A DNA stretch of 64,000 bases from Photobacterium kagoshimensis (GTDB taxonomy: Bacteria > Pseudomonadota > Gammaproteobacteria > Enterobacterales > Vibrionaceae): positions 62,001-126,000 of the forward strand of contig NZ_JAKJSO010000009.1 in the NCBI RefSeq assembly GCF_050337045.1, read 5' to 3'. The notes under the pieces were generated by a model that saw only the letters and a list, made by a program, of their open reading frames with translations, made no database searches and was not told the origin of the DNA. The translations under genes and the position numbers were made by a program. How positions within the stretch are numbered: position 1 is the stretch's first letter; the number at the start of each line of letters is the position of its first letter. This document shows positions 18,367 to 26,701 of this stretch, piece after piece.

Positions 18367-19722
18367 ATGAAAACCAAGATAGCTAATTACATTGATGGCT
18401 TGCGAGATGATTATATCCAAGCTGTTCAGCATTTAGTGTCGATACCGAGTGTATACCAAGAGGATGAGAGTAATACGCCATTTGGCCAGCCAATCGATGA
18501 TTGCTTAACGGCGACATTAGCGTTTTGTGAAACCTTAGGCTTTTCAACTTATAAAGATCCTGAAGGCTACTACGGCTATGCTGAAATAGGACAGGGCGAG
18601 CAGATGATCGGTGTGCTTGGCCACCTTGATGTCGTGCCTGTCGGTGAGCGCTCTGCATGGGATTCTGATCCGTTCGCAGCTGAAATTCGAGACGGTCGTA
18701 TCTATGGCCGTGGCACTCAAGATGATAAGGGCCCAACCATTGCCGCCATGTTTGCCGTAAAAGCCTTGCAAGCATGCGATGTTACTTTTAATAAACGTGT
18801 TCGCTTTATATTCGGCACCGATGAAGAAACACTGTGGCGTTGTATTGATCGCTATTGTGAGAAAGAAGAAATCCCCCAATGTGGCTTTACACCTGATTCT
18901 GCCTTCCCACTGATCCACGCTGAAAAAATGCTGATCCAATCTTACTTGAAATGCGGTGGTGATGTAGATCTTAGCCTTAAATGTGGCGGAGCATTGAATG
19001 CTGTACCTGAGCTTGCTCGCTACCAAGGCCCTTTACTTGAGGAGCTAGTTGCAGCACTTGATCAAATGGGGTTCGACTTTAGTTGTGAAGATGACGAGTT
19101 GACGGTGTTTGGTAAAGCGGCGCACTCAGCATCGGCTGACACTAAAGGTGTGAATGCGATTGCTCGTCTATGTATGGCGTTAGCCAAAGTGGGCGTTGAG
19201 CACCCTATGGTTCGCTTTATTGCTGAACAAGTGGGTGAAGATGCCAATGCCAAAGAGATCTTTGGTTCTGTGGAAGATGTCAGTGGTCGCTTAACTTTCA
19301 ATGTGGCGCAACTTGAAATTAATGAAACCCACAGTCAATGCGGTATTGATATTCGCGTGCCAGTTACTTTTAGTAAAGACGACTACGATAACGACATTAA
19401 TGCCGTAAGCCAGCAATACGATCTGCAATACGAAGAATTTGATGTATTGCCATCATTGTATATGCCAGCAGATAGCCCAATTATCCAGAGCTTAATGAAA
19501 GCATACCAAGATATCAGTGGCGATATGGACAGTAAGCCAATGACATCAGGTGGGGCGACCTACGCTCGCGCTATGCCAAATTGTGTTGCGTACGGGGCAA
19601 TATTCCCTGGACGCGAGAAAGTTGAACACATGCCAAATGAATACCTCATTATCGATGACATGCTTAAAGCGATGAATGTGTACGCAAATGCCATTTATCA
19701 GCTACAGGGAGTAGAGCTATGA
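18367..19722 (+). CDS. M20-family dipeptidase, PepV-like
   Basis: Zinc-dependent cytoplasmic peptidase of 451 residues, likely a dipeptidase of the PepV/Sapep branch. Visible ligands and catalytic residues: H86 and D88 in GHLDVVP, D120 in GRGTQDDKGP, E153-E154 in FGTDEETLWRC, and D177 in FTPDSAFPLIHAEK, with the C-terminal GATYARAMPN and EHMPNEYL segments. The frame is open back to a TTG at 18205. The ATG at 18367 is preferred because AGGGA lies 5 nt before it and the family N-terminus (helix then LVSIPSVYQ) begins there. The stop overlaps the start of the transporter gene (ATGA), so peptide hydrolysis and transport are coupled. Substrate is inferred. Confidence 0.87.
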   Translation: MKTKIANYIDGLRDDYIQAVQHLVSIPSVYQEDESNTPFGQPIDDCLTATLAFCETLGFSTYKDPEGYYGYAEIGQGEQMIGVLGHLDVVPVGERSAWDSDPFAAEIRDGRIYGRGTQDDKGPTIAAMFAVKALQACDVTFNKRVRFIFGTDEETLWRCIDRYCEKEEIPQCGFTPDSAFPLIHAEKMLIQSYLKCGGDVDLSLKCGGALNAVPELARYQGPLLEELVAALDQMGFDFSCEDDELTVFGKAAHSASADTKGVNAIARLCMALAKVGVEHPMVRFIAEQVGEDANAKEIFGSVEDVSGRLTFNVAQLEINETHSQCGIDIRVPVTFSKDDYDNDINAVSQQYDLQYEEFDVLPSLYMPADSPIIQSLMKAYQDISGDMDSKPMTSGGATYARAMPNCVAYGAIFPGREKVEHMPNEYLIIDDMLKAMNVYANAIYQLQGVEL

Positions 19723-21209
19723 CAACGGCAACAGAAAAAAGCCAACCGGTAAAAGCGAAAAAATCATTCAAGATGCCAACGGTATATACCATCTTGTTTA
19801 TTATTATTGGCTTGGTGGCCTTGCTGACATGGATCATGCCAGCAGGTAAATATGACTACATGGTGAATGGTACAGATCAGATCATACCTGCAGCCGAAGT
19901 GTTGGATTACAACGGGGGTGAGCGGTTACTGCCAATCCCAGGCTCTTATCAAGAAATTGAATCATCGCCACAAGGGGTGATTGATGTCTTGATGGCACCA
20001 ATCAAAGGCTTCCACAAAGCGGTTGATGTGGCGCTATTTGTTTTGGTTATTGGTGGCTTCTTAGCAATCACCATGCGTACAGGTGCGATGGACTCAGGGG
20101 TGGCGGCGATTGTTCGTAAATTCCGTGGGCGTGAGCAAATGCTGATCCCTGTCTTAATCACCTTGTTTGCCTTAGGCGGCTCAACCTACGGGATGGCAGA
20201 AGAAACCGTTGCTTTCTGGGCGGTAATATTGCCTGTTATGGCCGCTGCGGGTTATGACCGTATGGTTGCCGCGGGGATCATCTTGCTTGGTTCAGGTGTG
20301 GGCGTATTGGCATCAACGGTAAACCCATTTGCAACGGGTATTGCATCTGGCTTTGCTGGCTTGCCTATTGGTGATGGTATCGGGCTACGTGTTATCCAAC
20401 TTACCGTACTGATTGTTTTAGCGTCTTGGTTTGTTATGCGTTATGCCGCGCAAGTGAAAGCGGATAAATCAAAGTCTGTGCTTGCGGATATTGAATTTGA
20501 AGATGAATTCTCTCACATGAAAGAAGACACAGGCGAATTCACTACCAAGCAAAAACTGACCATGAGTGTGTTCTTCGGCGCTTTCTTAGTGATGATCTAC
20601 GGTGTTATTCCATGGGAAGACATGGGTATCACGGCCATTCCGACATTGTGGTGGTGGTTCGATGAACTTTCTACTCTGTTCTTGGCATCAGCGATTTTAA
20701 TTGCTGTCATCAACCGTATGTCTGAAGGTGATTTCATTAAAACCTTCATGGAAGGGGCAAAAGATCTGATTGGCGTTGCGCTGGTAGTTGCGGTTGCACG
20801 TGGTATCTACGTTGTCATGGATAACGGTGTGATCATCGATACTATCCTTAACTGGGCAGAAGGTATGGTTACGGGCTTGTCATCTGGCGTGTTCGTGATT
20901 GTGACTTACCTTGTTCACATCGTATTGAGCTTCTTTATTCCGTCAACATCTGGCCTAGCAACAGTATCTATGCCGTTAATGGCACCATTGGCTGATTTCT
21001 CAGGTATTGGCCGTGATTTGATTATCACCGCTTACCAATCAGCAAGTGGCTGGATTAATATCTTTGCACCAACAGCGGGTCACTTAGTGGCTGGTTTAGC
21101 CTTGGCAAAAATCCCGTATGAACGTTTCTTGAAGTGGGTAATGCCATTTGTGGTGATTGTGTTTGTTGCCACCATTGTTGTGCTGTTTGCAGGTGCTGCG
21201 ATGATGTAA
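19719..21209 (+). CDS. yfcC: YfcC/DcuC-superfamily inner-membrane transporter
   Basis: Integral membrane protein of 496 residues with about 12-13 hydrophobic segments. It shows the YfcC-family start (MPTVYTILFIIIGLVALLTW followed by MPAGKYDY) and the re-entrant STVNPFATGIASG and PSTSGLATVSMPLMAPLADF motifs typical of this group. E. coli YfcC is annotated as a putative basic amino-acid or carboxylate transporter. Here translational coupling to a PepV-like dipeptidase suggests import of peptides or export of their amino acids. The substrate cannot be read from sequence. A strong terminator follows. Confidence 0.85.
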   Translation: MTTATEKSQPVKAKKSFKMPTVYTILFIIIGLVALLTWIMPAGKYDYMVNGTDQIIPAAEVLDYNGGERLLPIPGSYQEIESSPQGVIDVLMAPIKGFHKAVDVALFVLVIGGFLAITMRTGAMDSGVAAIVRKFRGREQMLIPVLITLFALGGSTYGMAEETVAFWAVILPVMAAAGYDRMVAAGIILLGSGVGVLASTVNPFATGIASGFAGLPIGDGIGLRVIQLTVLIVLASWFVMRYAAQVKADKSKSVLADIEFEDEFSHMKEDTGEFTTKQKLTMSVFFGAFLVMIYGVIPWEDMGITAIPTLWWWFDELSTLFLASAILIAVINRMSEGDFIKTFMEGAKDLIGVALVVAVARGIYVVMDNGVIIDTILNWAEGMVTGLSSGVFVIVTYLVHIVLSFFIPSTSGLATVSMPLMAPLADFSGIGRDLIITAYQSASGWINIFAPTAGHLVAGLALAKIPYERFLKWVMPFVVIVFVATIVVLFAGAAMM

Positions 21210-21242
21210 GTATGTCACCTAGCTTTAAGTGATAGTAAAATG

Positions 21243-21272
21243 AAAAGAGGTGTACCTAGGTACACCTCTTTT
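21243..21272 (+). terminator. Terminator after the dipeptidase-transporter operon
   Basis: Perfect 14-bp arms (AAAAGAGGTGTACC / GGTACACCTCTTTT) around a two-base centre, effectively a tight CTAG-type loop, followed by TTTTTCG. It lies between the convergent transporter and chemoreceptor genes and can act on both strands. Confidence 0.92.
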
Positions 21273-21304
21273 TCGTTACCGCACAATGGTTTATTGATTA
21301 TGGT

Positions 21305-23257
21305 TTAGTAATTGGTAACGGTAAACTCACTCAAGCGGTTTTTCTGATTTTCAGCCAATTGAGATAAATGGCCACTGGCTTCCGCCGTTTGACTAATACC
21401 CGCCACGTTTTGACTGATGATATCGTTAATGTTGTTGATATTCTGAGTAATGTCAGTGATCGCTCGGCTTTGCTCATCAACCGATGTCGTCACATCGCCA
21501 TTCACTTCACTGATATGACGTAGTGCTTGTGTAATCGACTCTAGCTGTAGGCTTGTTTGCTCAGCAATTTCATTATTCTCATTTACTTTGTCTAGGCTGT
21601 TATTCACTGCCGTAACAACCGTTGATGACTTGCTTTGTAGTTGTTCAATAATGGTTTGGATCTGCTGGGTTGATTCTTGTGTTTTGGCTGCCAATACGCG
21701 CACTTCATCAGCCACAACGGCGAAACCACGGCCACTTTCACCTGCACGTGCCGCTTCAATCGCTGCATTCAATGCGAGTAAGTTGGTTTGTTCTGAAATG
21801 CTATCGATAACAGTGATCACTTCACTGATTTTGATGCTCTGCTCGTTAAGATCAAGCACCTGCTCAGAGGTTTCATTTAGCTGCTGAGTCAGCTCTTGTG
21901 AAAGTTCACGCGATTGCTGAGCAATAGCGCTACCTTCTGCACCCATTTCAAGTGCTTGTTGCGCACTATCGTCCGCTGTTCTTGCGTAGCCATCAACCTG
22001 TGAGGCTGCGGTAGAAAGCTCAGTCACGGCATGGGTAATTTGTTCAACTTGCTGTTGTTGTTCGCGGCCATTCACTTCACTTTGCGTCATTACTGCGGCA
22101 AGCTCGGTTGAAGACGTTGCTACCTCATCACCCATACCACGTAGTGCTTGAATGGTTTGGTTAAGCTGTACAATGGCATCATCAAGACTTTGGCCTAGCT
22201 TACCGAGTTCGTTTTTGCCACTGATGCCTGAGCGTGAGGTGAGGTTACCTTCTGCCAATGATTTTACTGCAAGGTAAAGGTTTTGCATTAAGTTACTGAT
22301 CGCATTGGCCAGCAGTAAGCTCATTGCCATTGATAGAATGATGGCAATGGTAGAGGCGATGATCTGACTTGAAGCCACAGAGCCGAGCAGCTCGTGTGAG
22401 CGACCAGATAGTTCCTCTGTGTGCATGATTGCATCTCGAGTGAGGCTGGTGATGATATCTGTGTTGACGTTACCTAAGTCAATCATCGCAGTCACGGCTT
22501 TTGCTTTTTGTGCATCAAGCGCGATGATTTGAGTAACTTGTTTTTCCCACTCATCAGCATGGTTGATCAGGGTTTGTACTTCAGGCCACTGACGGAAAGG
22601 TTTGAGTTCTTTGATCAGTAAACGCGTTTGTTCAAGTGCTTTACTTGTTGCGTCACTATTTTGACCTTTCACACCTTCTGCAATTTCAAACAACATTAAA
22701 CCACCAATACTTGAAATATCGGATAGTTTATTGGTCCAAAGGGTAATATCTTCGCTATTTCGGTGACTTGCAACCGCACTATCAGCATCATTAATATCGT
22801 TCGTAATCCAACTTGTTGCATCGTAGATTGCGTTGATATTTTGACGGTGTTGGCGGACATACTGTGAATTAATAGTATATTGATTAAAGTTGCGAATGAA
22901 TTTATCAAGTTCAGATTTAACGTCAGGTGTTAGCGCAATATTATCAGCTTTAATTAAATCACTATAACGTTGTTGAACTTTGGCATAATTGTCATTGTTT
23001 GTGGCAACCATTTTATCCAAACGCTCATAAAAACCAAGGCCATAGATGGATGCCATGCGGCTAACGTCTTGTAAATCTTGAAAATCTTTCAGTGTGGCGT
23101 TAAAAGAAATGTAGTTATTTACTGTATTTGTATTTTCTTCTACGTCAGATAGTAAGCTTTGGCTAATTAATATTGTGATAATAAAGCAAGCAATGGCAAA
23201 AGCAGATGAAAGCGATAACAGTATTCTTAAAGGAAGGTTTTTTATTGTATTTAGCAT
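21305..23257 (-). CDS. Methyl-accepting chemotaxis protein
   Basis: Chemoreceptor of 650 residues. TM1 at about 9-30, a long purely helical periplasmic sensor of about 265 residues, TM2 at about 298-318, HAMP (about 320-375), then the signalling coiled coil with the hairpin-tip sequence EQTNLLALNAAIEAARAGES and GRGFAVVADEVRVLAAKTQE. The sensor length and all-helical character suggest a helical bimodular (HBM) type domain rather than Cache; this is an inference. The ligand is unknown. It is monocistronic and about 1.7 kb from the flagellar cluster. The C-terminus (SEFTVTNY) lacks the NWETF-type CheR tether. Confidence 0.93.
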   Translation of the reverse strand: MLNTIKNLPLRILLSLSSAFAIACFIITILISQSLLSDVEENTNTVNNYISFNATLKDFQDLQDVSRMASIYGLGFYERLDKMVATNNDNYAKVQQRYSDLIKADNIALTPDVKSELDKFIRNFNQYTINSQYVRQHRQNINAIYDATSWITNDINDADSAVASHRNSEDITLWTNKLSDISSIGGLMLFEIAEGVKGQNSDATSKALEQTRLLIKELKPFRQWPEVQTLINHADEWEKQVTQIIALDAQKAKAVTAMIDLGNVNTDIITSLTRDAIMHTEELSGRSHELLGSVASSQIIASTIAIILSMAMSLLLANAISNLMQNLYLAVKSLAEGNLTSRSGISGKNELGKLGQSLDDAIVQLNQTIQALRGMGDEVATSSTELAAVMTQSEVNGREQQQQVEQITHAVTELSTAASQVDGYARTADDSAQQALEMGAEGSAIAQQSRELSQELTQQLNETSEQVLDLNEQSIKISEVITVIDSISEQTNLLALNAAIEAARAGESGRGFAVVADEVRVLAAKTQESTQQIQTIIEQLQSKSSTVVTAVNNSLDKVNENNEIAEQTSLQLESITQALRHISEVNGDVTTSVDEQSRAITDITQNINNINDIISQNVAGISQTAEASGHLSQLAENQKNRLSEFTVTNY

Positions 23258-23595
23258 ATCTCGTCTACGTGTGAAATGTTGAAATAATGGCGTTGGTTAT
23301 TTTTTGAATTTTAATTATTGTTATTTTTTACGGATATCATCGAGTGATATTTTAATCAGTATTATATACGTAGGTGAATTATTTTAAAGGGATGATAAGG
23401 AAGAGAAAAATAAATATTAATTTAAAAAACATAATAGAACGGATAATAAATATATTAAATTTGATGTTTCTTCATAACTTAACTTTTACTGTAAGAAGTG
23501 TATTTATGCTTTCATTTGGCGGATTAAAGAAAAGAGGCAAATGAGTTAAATTTGCCTCTTTTTTTGTGGTCGATATATGAGTTACCGAATACGAA
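23258..23595. other. 338-bp AT-rich gene-free interval before the chemoreceptor
   Basis: Very AT-rich sequence that must contain the chemoreceptor promoter (minus strand) and holds the permease terminator at 23531-23561. I looked for sigma-28 and sigma-54 elements on the minus strand and found none with correct spacing. Confidence 0.45.
23531..23561 (-). terminator. Terminator of the permease gene
   Basis: 11-bp perfect stem (AAAGAGGCAAA / TTTGCCTCTTT) with a 9-nt loop, 35 bp after the permease stop on the minus strand. The plus-strand side carries a longer T-run, so it could also stop read-through from the opposite direction. Confidence 0.8.
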
Positions 23596-24525
23596 TCACA
23601 CTGCAGGGAACAACACTTGGTATAGATAACCAGCGCTGATAGCCATCCCTAAAATGACCACAAGGAATGCAATAATCATTTTATTTTTGAATATCGATTT
23701 TAATAAAATAACTTCCGTTAGACTCGCACCAGCACTACCAATGATTAATGCCATCACAGCACCAAGGCCCATACCTTTAGCGGCTAGAGCTGCGCTAAGT
23801 GGAATGACCGCTTCTGCACGAATGTAGAGAGGGATACCAATAACGGCTGCGACAGGAATAGCAAAAATATTATCGTCGTTCGCCACGCTCGCGACCCATT
23901 CTGTAGGCATAAAACCATAAATCATCGAACCGACTGCAATCCCGCCAATTAAGTAAGGGAGCACTTTTTTAAAATCTACCCAAGTCGAGCGCCATACTCG
24001 AACCCATTTACTAACAGGTCTCGCTTTGCTGCCGCAGCTTGAACCACAGCATGTAGATGTTGGCGTTTGGTAAGCTTCGGGCTTGATGTAACGCTCAAAC
24101 CCTAATTTTTCGAGGGTATAGCCTGCAATAACAGAAACACCCATCGCTATGACAAAGTAGAAGATGGTGACTTGTAGGCCGAAGGTCACTGCAAATAAAC
24201 CTATGATAATTGGATTAAGCAGTGGGCTGGCAAACAAGAATACCATCATGGTGCCAAACCCTGCTTTAGCGCGTAGTAGCCCTTTTAGAAAAGGAATGGT
24301 CGAGCATGAGCAGAACGGAGTAATTGCACCAAGAAATGCCGCAATGATGTAACCTTTTCCTTTTTTTGCGCTTAAGATCTGTTGGATCTTTTGTGGTGAA
24401 ATGTATTCTTGCAAGATCCCAACAGCATAGCTGATCAACAAAAATAGGAGGGTTAATTCAGCCGCAAGAAAGACGAACATATCTAAAGTGTCTTTTGCCA
24501 TGGTGAGCATATTTGAAGTGATCAT
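23596..24525 (-). CDS. DUF318/ArsP-like permease with metal-binding-type cysteines
   Basis: Inner-membrane permease of 309 residues with about eight hydrophobic segments. It carries the family signature TPFCSCST (69-76; C72 and C74) and a second cysteine cluster CCGSSCGS (C159, C160, C164) in a cytoplasmic-looking loop. Related proteins include ArsP (organoarsenical efflux) and the SO_0444-type putative Cu/Zn efflux permeases. The divergent ArsR-family repressor and shared operators point to metal- or metalloid-induced efflux. Which metal is exported cannot be told from the sequence. Confidence 0.83.
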   Translation of the reverse strand: MITSNMLTMAKDTLDMFVFLAAELTLLFLLISYAVGILQEYISPQKIQQILSAKKGKGYIIAAFLGAITPFCSCSTIPFLKGLLRAKAGFGTMMVFLFASPLLNPIIIGLFAVTFGLQVTIFYFVIAMGVSVIAGYTLEKLGFERYIKPEAYQTPTSTCCGSSCGSKARPVSKWVRVWRSTWVDFKKVLPYLIGGIAVGSMIYGFMPTEWVASVANDDNIFAIPVAAVIGIPLYIRAEAVIPLSAALAAKGMGLGAVMALIIGSAGASLTEVILLKSIFKNKMIIAFLVVILGMAISAGYLYQVLFPAV

Positions 24526-24552
24526 AGTAAGCCTTACGTTTTACGCTTTAAT

Positions 24553-24580
24553 CTATATTTCTGGAATAGTCGAAATATAG
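24553..24580. promoter_or_regulatory. ArsR-type operator, copy 1
   Basis: CTATATTTC-N10-GAAATATAG, a perfect 9-bp inverted repeat with a 10-bp spacer (TGGAATAGTC), 28 bp upstream of the permease start. The near-identical second copy lies 49 bp away, and the size suits the dimeric ArsR/SmtB repressor encoded alongside. Confidence 0.75.
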
Positions 24581-24602
24581 GCGTGATTAATTTTACCGTC
24601 AA

Positions 24603-24628
24603 TATATTTCTGCTATTATCGAAATATA
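24603..24628. promoter_or_regulatory. ArsR-type operator, copy 2
   Basis: TATATTTC-N10-GAAATATA, an 8-bp perfect inverted repeat with the same 10-bp spacer length (TGCTATTATC), ending 32 bp upstream of the arsR-family start. Arms are identical to copy 1 except for the outermost base. The placement implies autorepression plus control of the permease. Confidence 0.75.
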
Positions 24629-24659
24629 AATCATTAGGTGACGTAAAGAGTGAGGGGCT

Positions 24660-24968
24660 ATGAGTATTGAATTTTTTGCTAAAGCATTGAAAGAGCTAGG
24701 GCATCCGACACGGCTACAGATTTTTAAACATTTGGTGAAATCTGGGCATCAAGGTTTAGCCGTTGGCGATATACAAGAAGAGTTAAGTATCCCCGGCTCC
24801 ACTTTGTCACATCACATTTCAAGTTTAGTGGCGGCTGGCTTAGTGAAACAGCACCGTGAAGGGCGAACACTTTACTGTTTACCGCAATATGATACTTTGC
24901 AGCAAGTGGTTGATTTTCTTCAAGATGAATGTTGTAGCCGAGAAGATATAAAGAAGAGAGAAGTGTAG
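24660..24968 (+). CDS. ArsR/SmtB-family transcriptional repressor
   Basis: Winged-helix repressor of 102 residues: KELGHPTRLQIFKHL (11-25), recognition helix in IPGSTLSHHISSLVAAGLV (44-62), beta-wing HREGRTLYCL (65-74). Potential metal or metalloid ligands are C73 and the C-terminal pair C91-C92; the classical alpha-3 CxC of ArsR is absent. It is divergent from the cysteine-rich permease, with two matching inverted repeats between them, so it most likely represses both genes until its inducer binds. Its stop is one base away from the stop of the convergent flgN, with no terminator in between. Confidence 0.9.
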   Translation: MSIEFFAKALKELGHPTRLQIFKHLVKSGHQGLAVGDIQEELSIPGSTLSHHISSLVAAGLVKQHREGRTLYCLPQYDTLQQVVDFLQDECCSREDIKKREV

Positions 24969-24969
24969 G

Positions 24970-25398
24970 TTAGGCTTTAATATTGGTCCCTAGGGTACGA
25001 ATATTTTGTGCAGCACCTTCGCTGTTGTAAGTCATTTGATGCTTACCACGGCTTTGCTGGAATAAGTTATTTAGCTTATGAAAGCTGAGCTGTGCGCGTT
25101 GTAATGCTTCACCGTTAATGGCATTGAGCTCTTTGCAGCGAGCGGCGCAGGCTTTGATTTTGGTCACAAACTCAGAGTGGGGGACTGACTCTGTGAGCAG
25201 ATGACGCTGAGTGTGGCTGGCAATTAGATGGTCTTGTTGCTGGACCTTATTAATGAGATTAAGCTTTTCTTTGGCAAGGCGTTCAATCTCAGTTGACTGA
25301 CGCGATACGATAGCGCCCTTTTCCTGCTCAAGAAGGCGAGACAATGACATTAGTGTTGCGTGTTGAAGCTCAAGCAACTGATCTATGGTCTGAGACAT
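24970..25398 (-). CDS. flgN: Flagellar export chaperone FlgN
   Basis: Helical protein of 142 residues with the FlgN-family C-terminus (LFQQSRGKHQMTYNSEGAAQ). FlgN binds the hook-filament junction proteins FlgK and FlgL and delivers them to the flagellar export apparatus. Position downstream of flgM and flgA is the normal Vibrionaceae order. Last gene of the leftward flgA-flgM-flgN set. Confidence 0.88.
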   Translation of the reverse strand: MSQTIDQLLELQHATLMSLSRLLEQEKGAIVSRQSTEIERLAKEKLNLINKVQQQDHLIASHTQRHLLTESVPHSEFVTKIKACAARCKELNAINGEALQRAQLSFHKLNNLFQQSRGKHQMTYNSEGAAQNIRTLGTNIKA

Positions 25399-25441
25399 CT
25401 AAGTTTACCGATGGTTAGCAGGAAATTATGAATTGTTGTGG

Positions 25442-25468
25442 TTAAAGGGAAGGGCGACTTCCCCTTAA
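25442..25468 (-). terminator. Hairpin at the flgM stop, possible attenuator before flgN
   Basis: 11-bp arms with one mismatch (TTAAAGGGAAG / CTTCCCCTTAA) and a 5-nt loop; the hairpin overlaps the flgM stop codon. On the minus strand it is followed by only a short AT stretch, so it may reduce rather than stop transcription into flgN. Low-confidence structural call. Confidence 0.35.
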
Positions 25469-25788
25469 ATGCCACGCAATTCATCTTCAAATTTTGTCAT
25501 ATTTGATGCTAGTTTCTCTGCATCAACCTTGTACGAGCCATCAGCGATAGCTTGTTTTATTTCGGCAACTTTTGCGCTGTCAAAACTTGGTTCAGCTGCA
25601 AGTTGTTGGTGGATTTGTCCCACTGCTTTTCCTTGTGCGCTAAGGGATACGGCATCGTTATTTACACGCGGGCTCGACGGCGCAGCAGTCGCCGTTGGCG
25701 CATCAGATGATGCACTGCCTGCTTTGGTTTGATTGCTACGCGCAGTCGGAATGTGTTGTCCGCCACGAAGCTGATCGATATTAGCCAT
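25465..25788 (-). CDS. flgM: Anti-sigma-28 factor FlgM
   Basis: Small 107-residue inhibitor of FliA (sigma-28), exported when the hook is complete. The N-terminus is low-complexity and probably disordered. The C-terminal half with DAVSLSAQGKAVGQIHQQL and KVAEIKQAIADGSYKVDAEKLA is the sigma-binding family signature. Directly preceded by a near-perfect sigma-28 promoter, giving the usual feedback loop, and possibly also read from flgA. Confidence 0.93.
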   Translation of the reverse strand: MANIDQLRGGQHIPTARSNQTKAGSASSDAPTATAAPSSPRVNNDAVSLSAQGKAVGQIHQQLAAEPSFDSAKVAEIKQAIADGSYKVDAEKLASNMTKFEDELRGI

Positions 25789-25827
25789 AAGATTGACCCT
25801 TTGAACAAAATACTGGTTACAGCGATG

Positions 25828-25854
25828 CTATCGGCCGTGAATATTATAACTTTA
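25828..25854 (-). promoter_or_regulatory. Sigma-28 (FliA) promoter of flgM
   Basis: Minus strand: TAAA (25854-25851), a 15-nt spacer, then GCCGATAG (25835-25828). Consensus is TAAA-N15-GCCGATAA, so one base differs. The -10 ends 40 bp before the flgM start. Confidence 0.9.
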
Positions 25855-25863
25855 GCACCAAAA

Positions 25864-26628
25864 TTAAAAATTTACGGTCACTTCACCTACGCCAGTAATG
25901 ATACCGTCGACCACGCGTTTAGATTTCGCATTTTGAACGCGAACCTGCTCACCTAAGGCACCGTCACTGAGTGCTGTACCATTAGTGACAATATTTAAGC
26001 CACTCCCGCCAGCTCTAATCAGCACAGGATCGTTGCGGCACACCAGGCAAATATCGTTGGCTTCAATGGTATCACCCATATTCACGCCTCGTTTTACTTT
26101 AGAGCCAATCACTTGGGTGGGGTCTTCAAAACTCATGCTGCGTTGAAAGCGGTTTTCAACCAGCTTGATAGTAAGGTCTGATGACGATAAAACCGTGCCA
26201 CGAGGGAGCGGTTTTGTTGCCACGACACGCGGTAAGAGTAGTTTAACGCGAACAGGCACATAGACTTGCCAGCCTTCGGTTGGACAGGTAATAAGTACAG
26301 TGACATTACCTGTCATTGACTGCTTCCCCGGAATCGAAGTATTGAGCGGGACAGAGCATTCATCCAACCGTAATCGTGAATCAAGTTGAGTGGCGGTGAC
26401 TTGTAACTCACCATTTTGCGGTGTCGATAGACTGTCTGTGACAAAGTCTTCAGCCGTTTGCTGTACGGTATGGAGGTAATTTATACTCGTTCCATGTACA
26501 ATAGTGCTAAAGATAATCGCGAAGATGCCGACTATCAGTAATAAGGGTGAAAAATGTGCTTTATTTGTCACTGTTTTACTCATATTAACAATATTGCAGG
26601 GGCTGAAATCGCAAGTGATGAAGTCCAT
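25864..26628 (-). CDS. flgA: Flagellar P-ring assembly chaperone FlgA
   Basis: Periplasmic chaperone for P-ring (FlgI) assembly, 254 residues. A hydrophobic signal segment spans about 28-46 (LLLIVGIFAIIFSTIVHG). The C-terminal half carries the SAF-type domain (VATKPLPRGTVLSSSDL ... QVIGSKVKRGVNMGDTI) and the ending GEQVRVQNAKSKRVVDGIITG, all typical. Translation could instead begin at the internal Met16 (26583); neither start has a strong ribosome site. Divergent from cheV with a 73-bp gap. Confidence 0.92.
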   Translation of the reverse strand: MDFITCDFSPCNIVNMSKTVTNKAHFSPLLLIVGIFAIIFSTIVHGTSINYLHTVQQTAEDFVTDSLSTPQNGELQVTATQLDSRLRLDECSVPLNTSIPGKQSMTGNVTVLITCPTEGWQVYVPVRVKLLLPRVVATKPLPRGTVLSSSDLTIKLVENRFQRSMSFEDPTQVIGSKVKRGVNMGDTIEANDICLVCRNDPVLIRAGGSGLNIVTNGTALSDGALGEQVRVQNAKSKRVVDGIITGVGEVTVNF

Positions 26629-26701
26629 AATATGTGATTCGCGAAGAGATTGCTTGCGAACACCCGCTTAAATATAAAAATCTTTAGATGGAGTCACCTG
26701 T

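Noticed and set aside
26650..26700. Possible minus-strand sigma-54 element before flgA (GC-N10-CC pattern)
   Set aside because: Spacing fits but the -12 reads AAGCA and the -24 lacks further matches; too weak to call.
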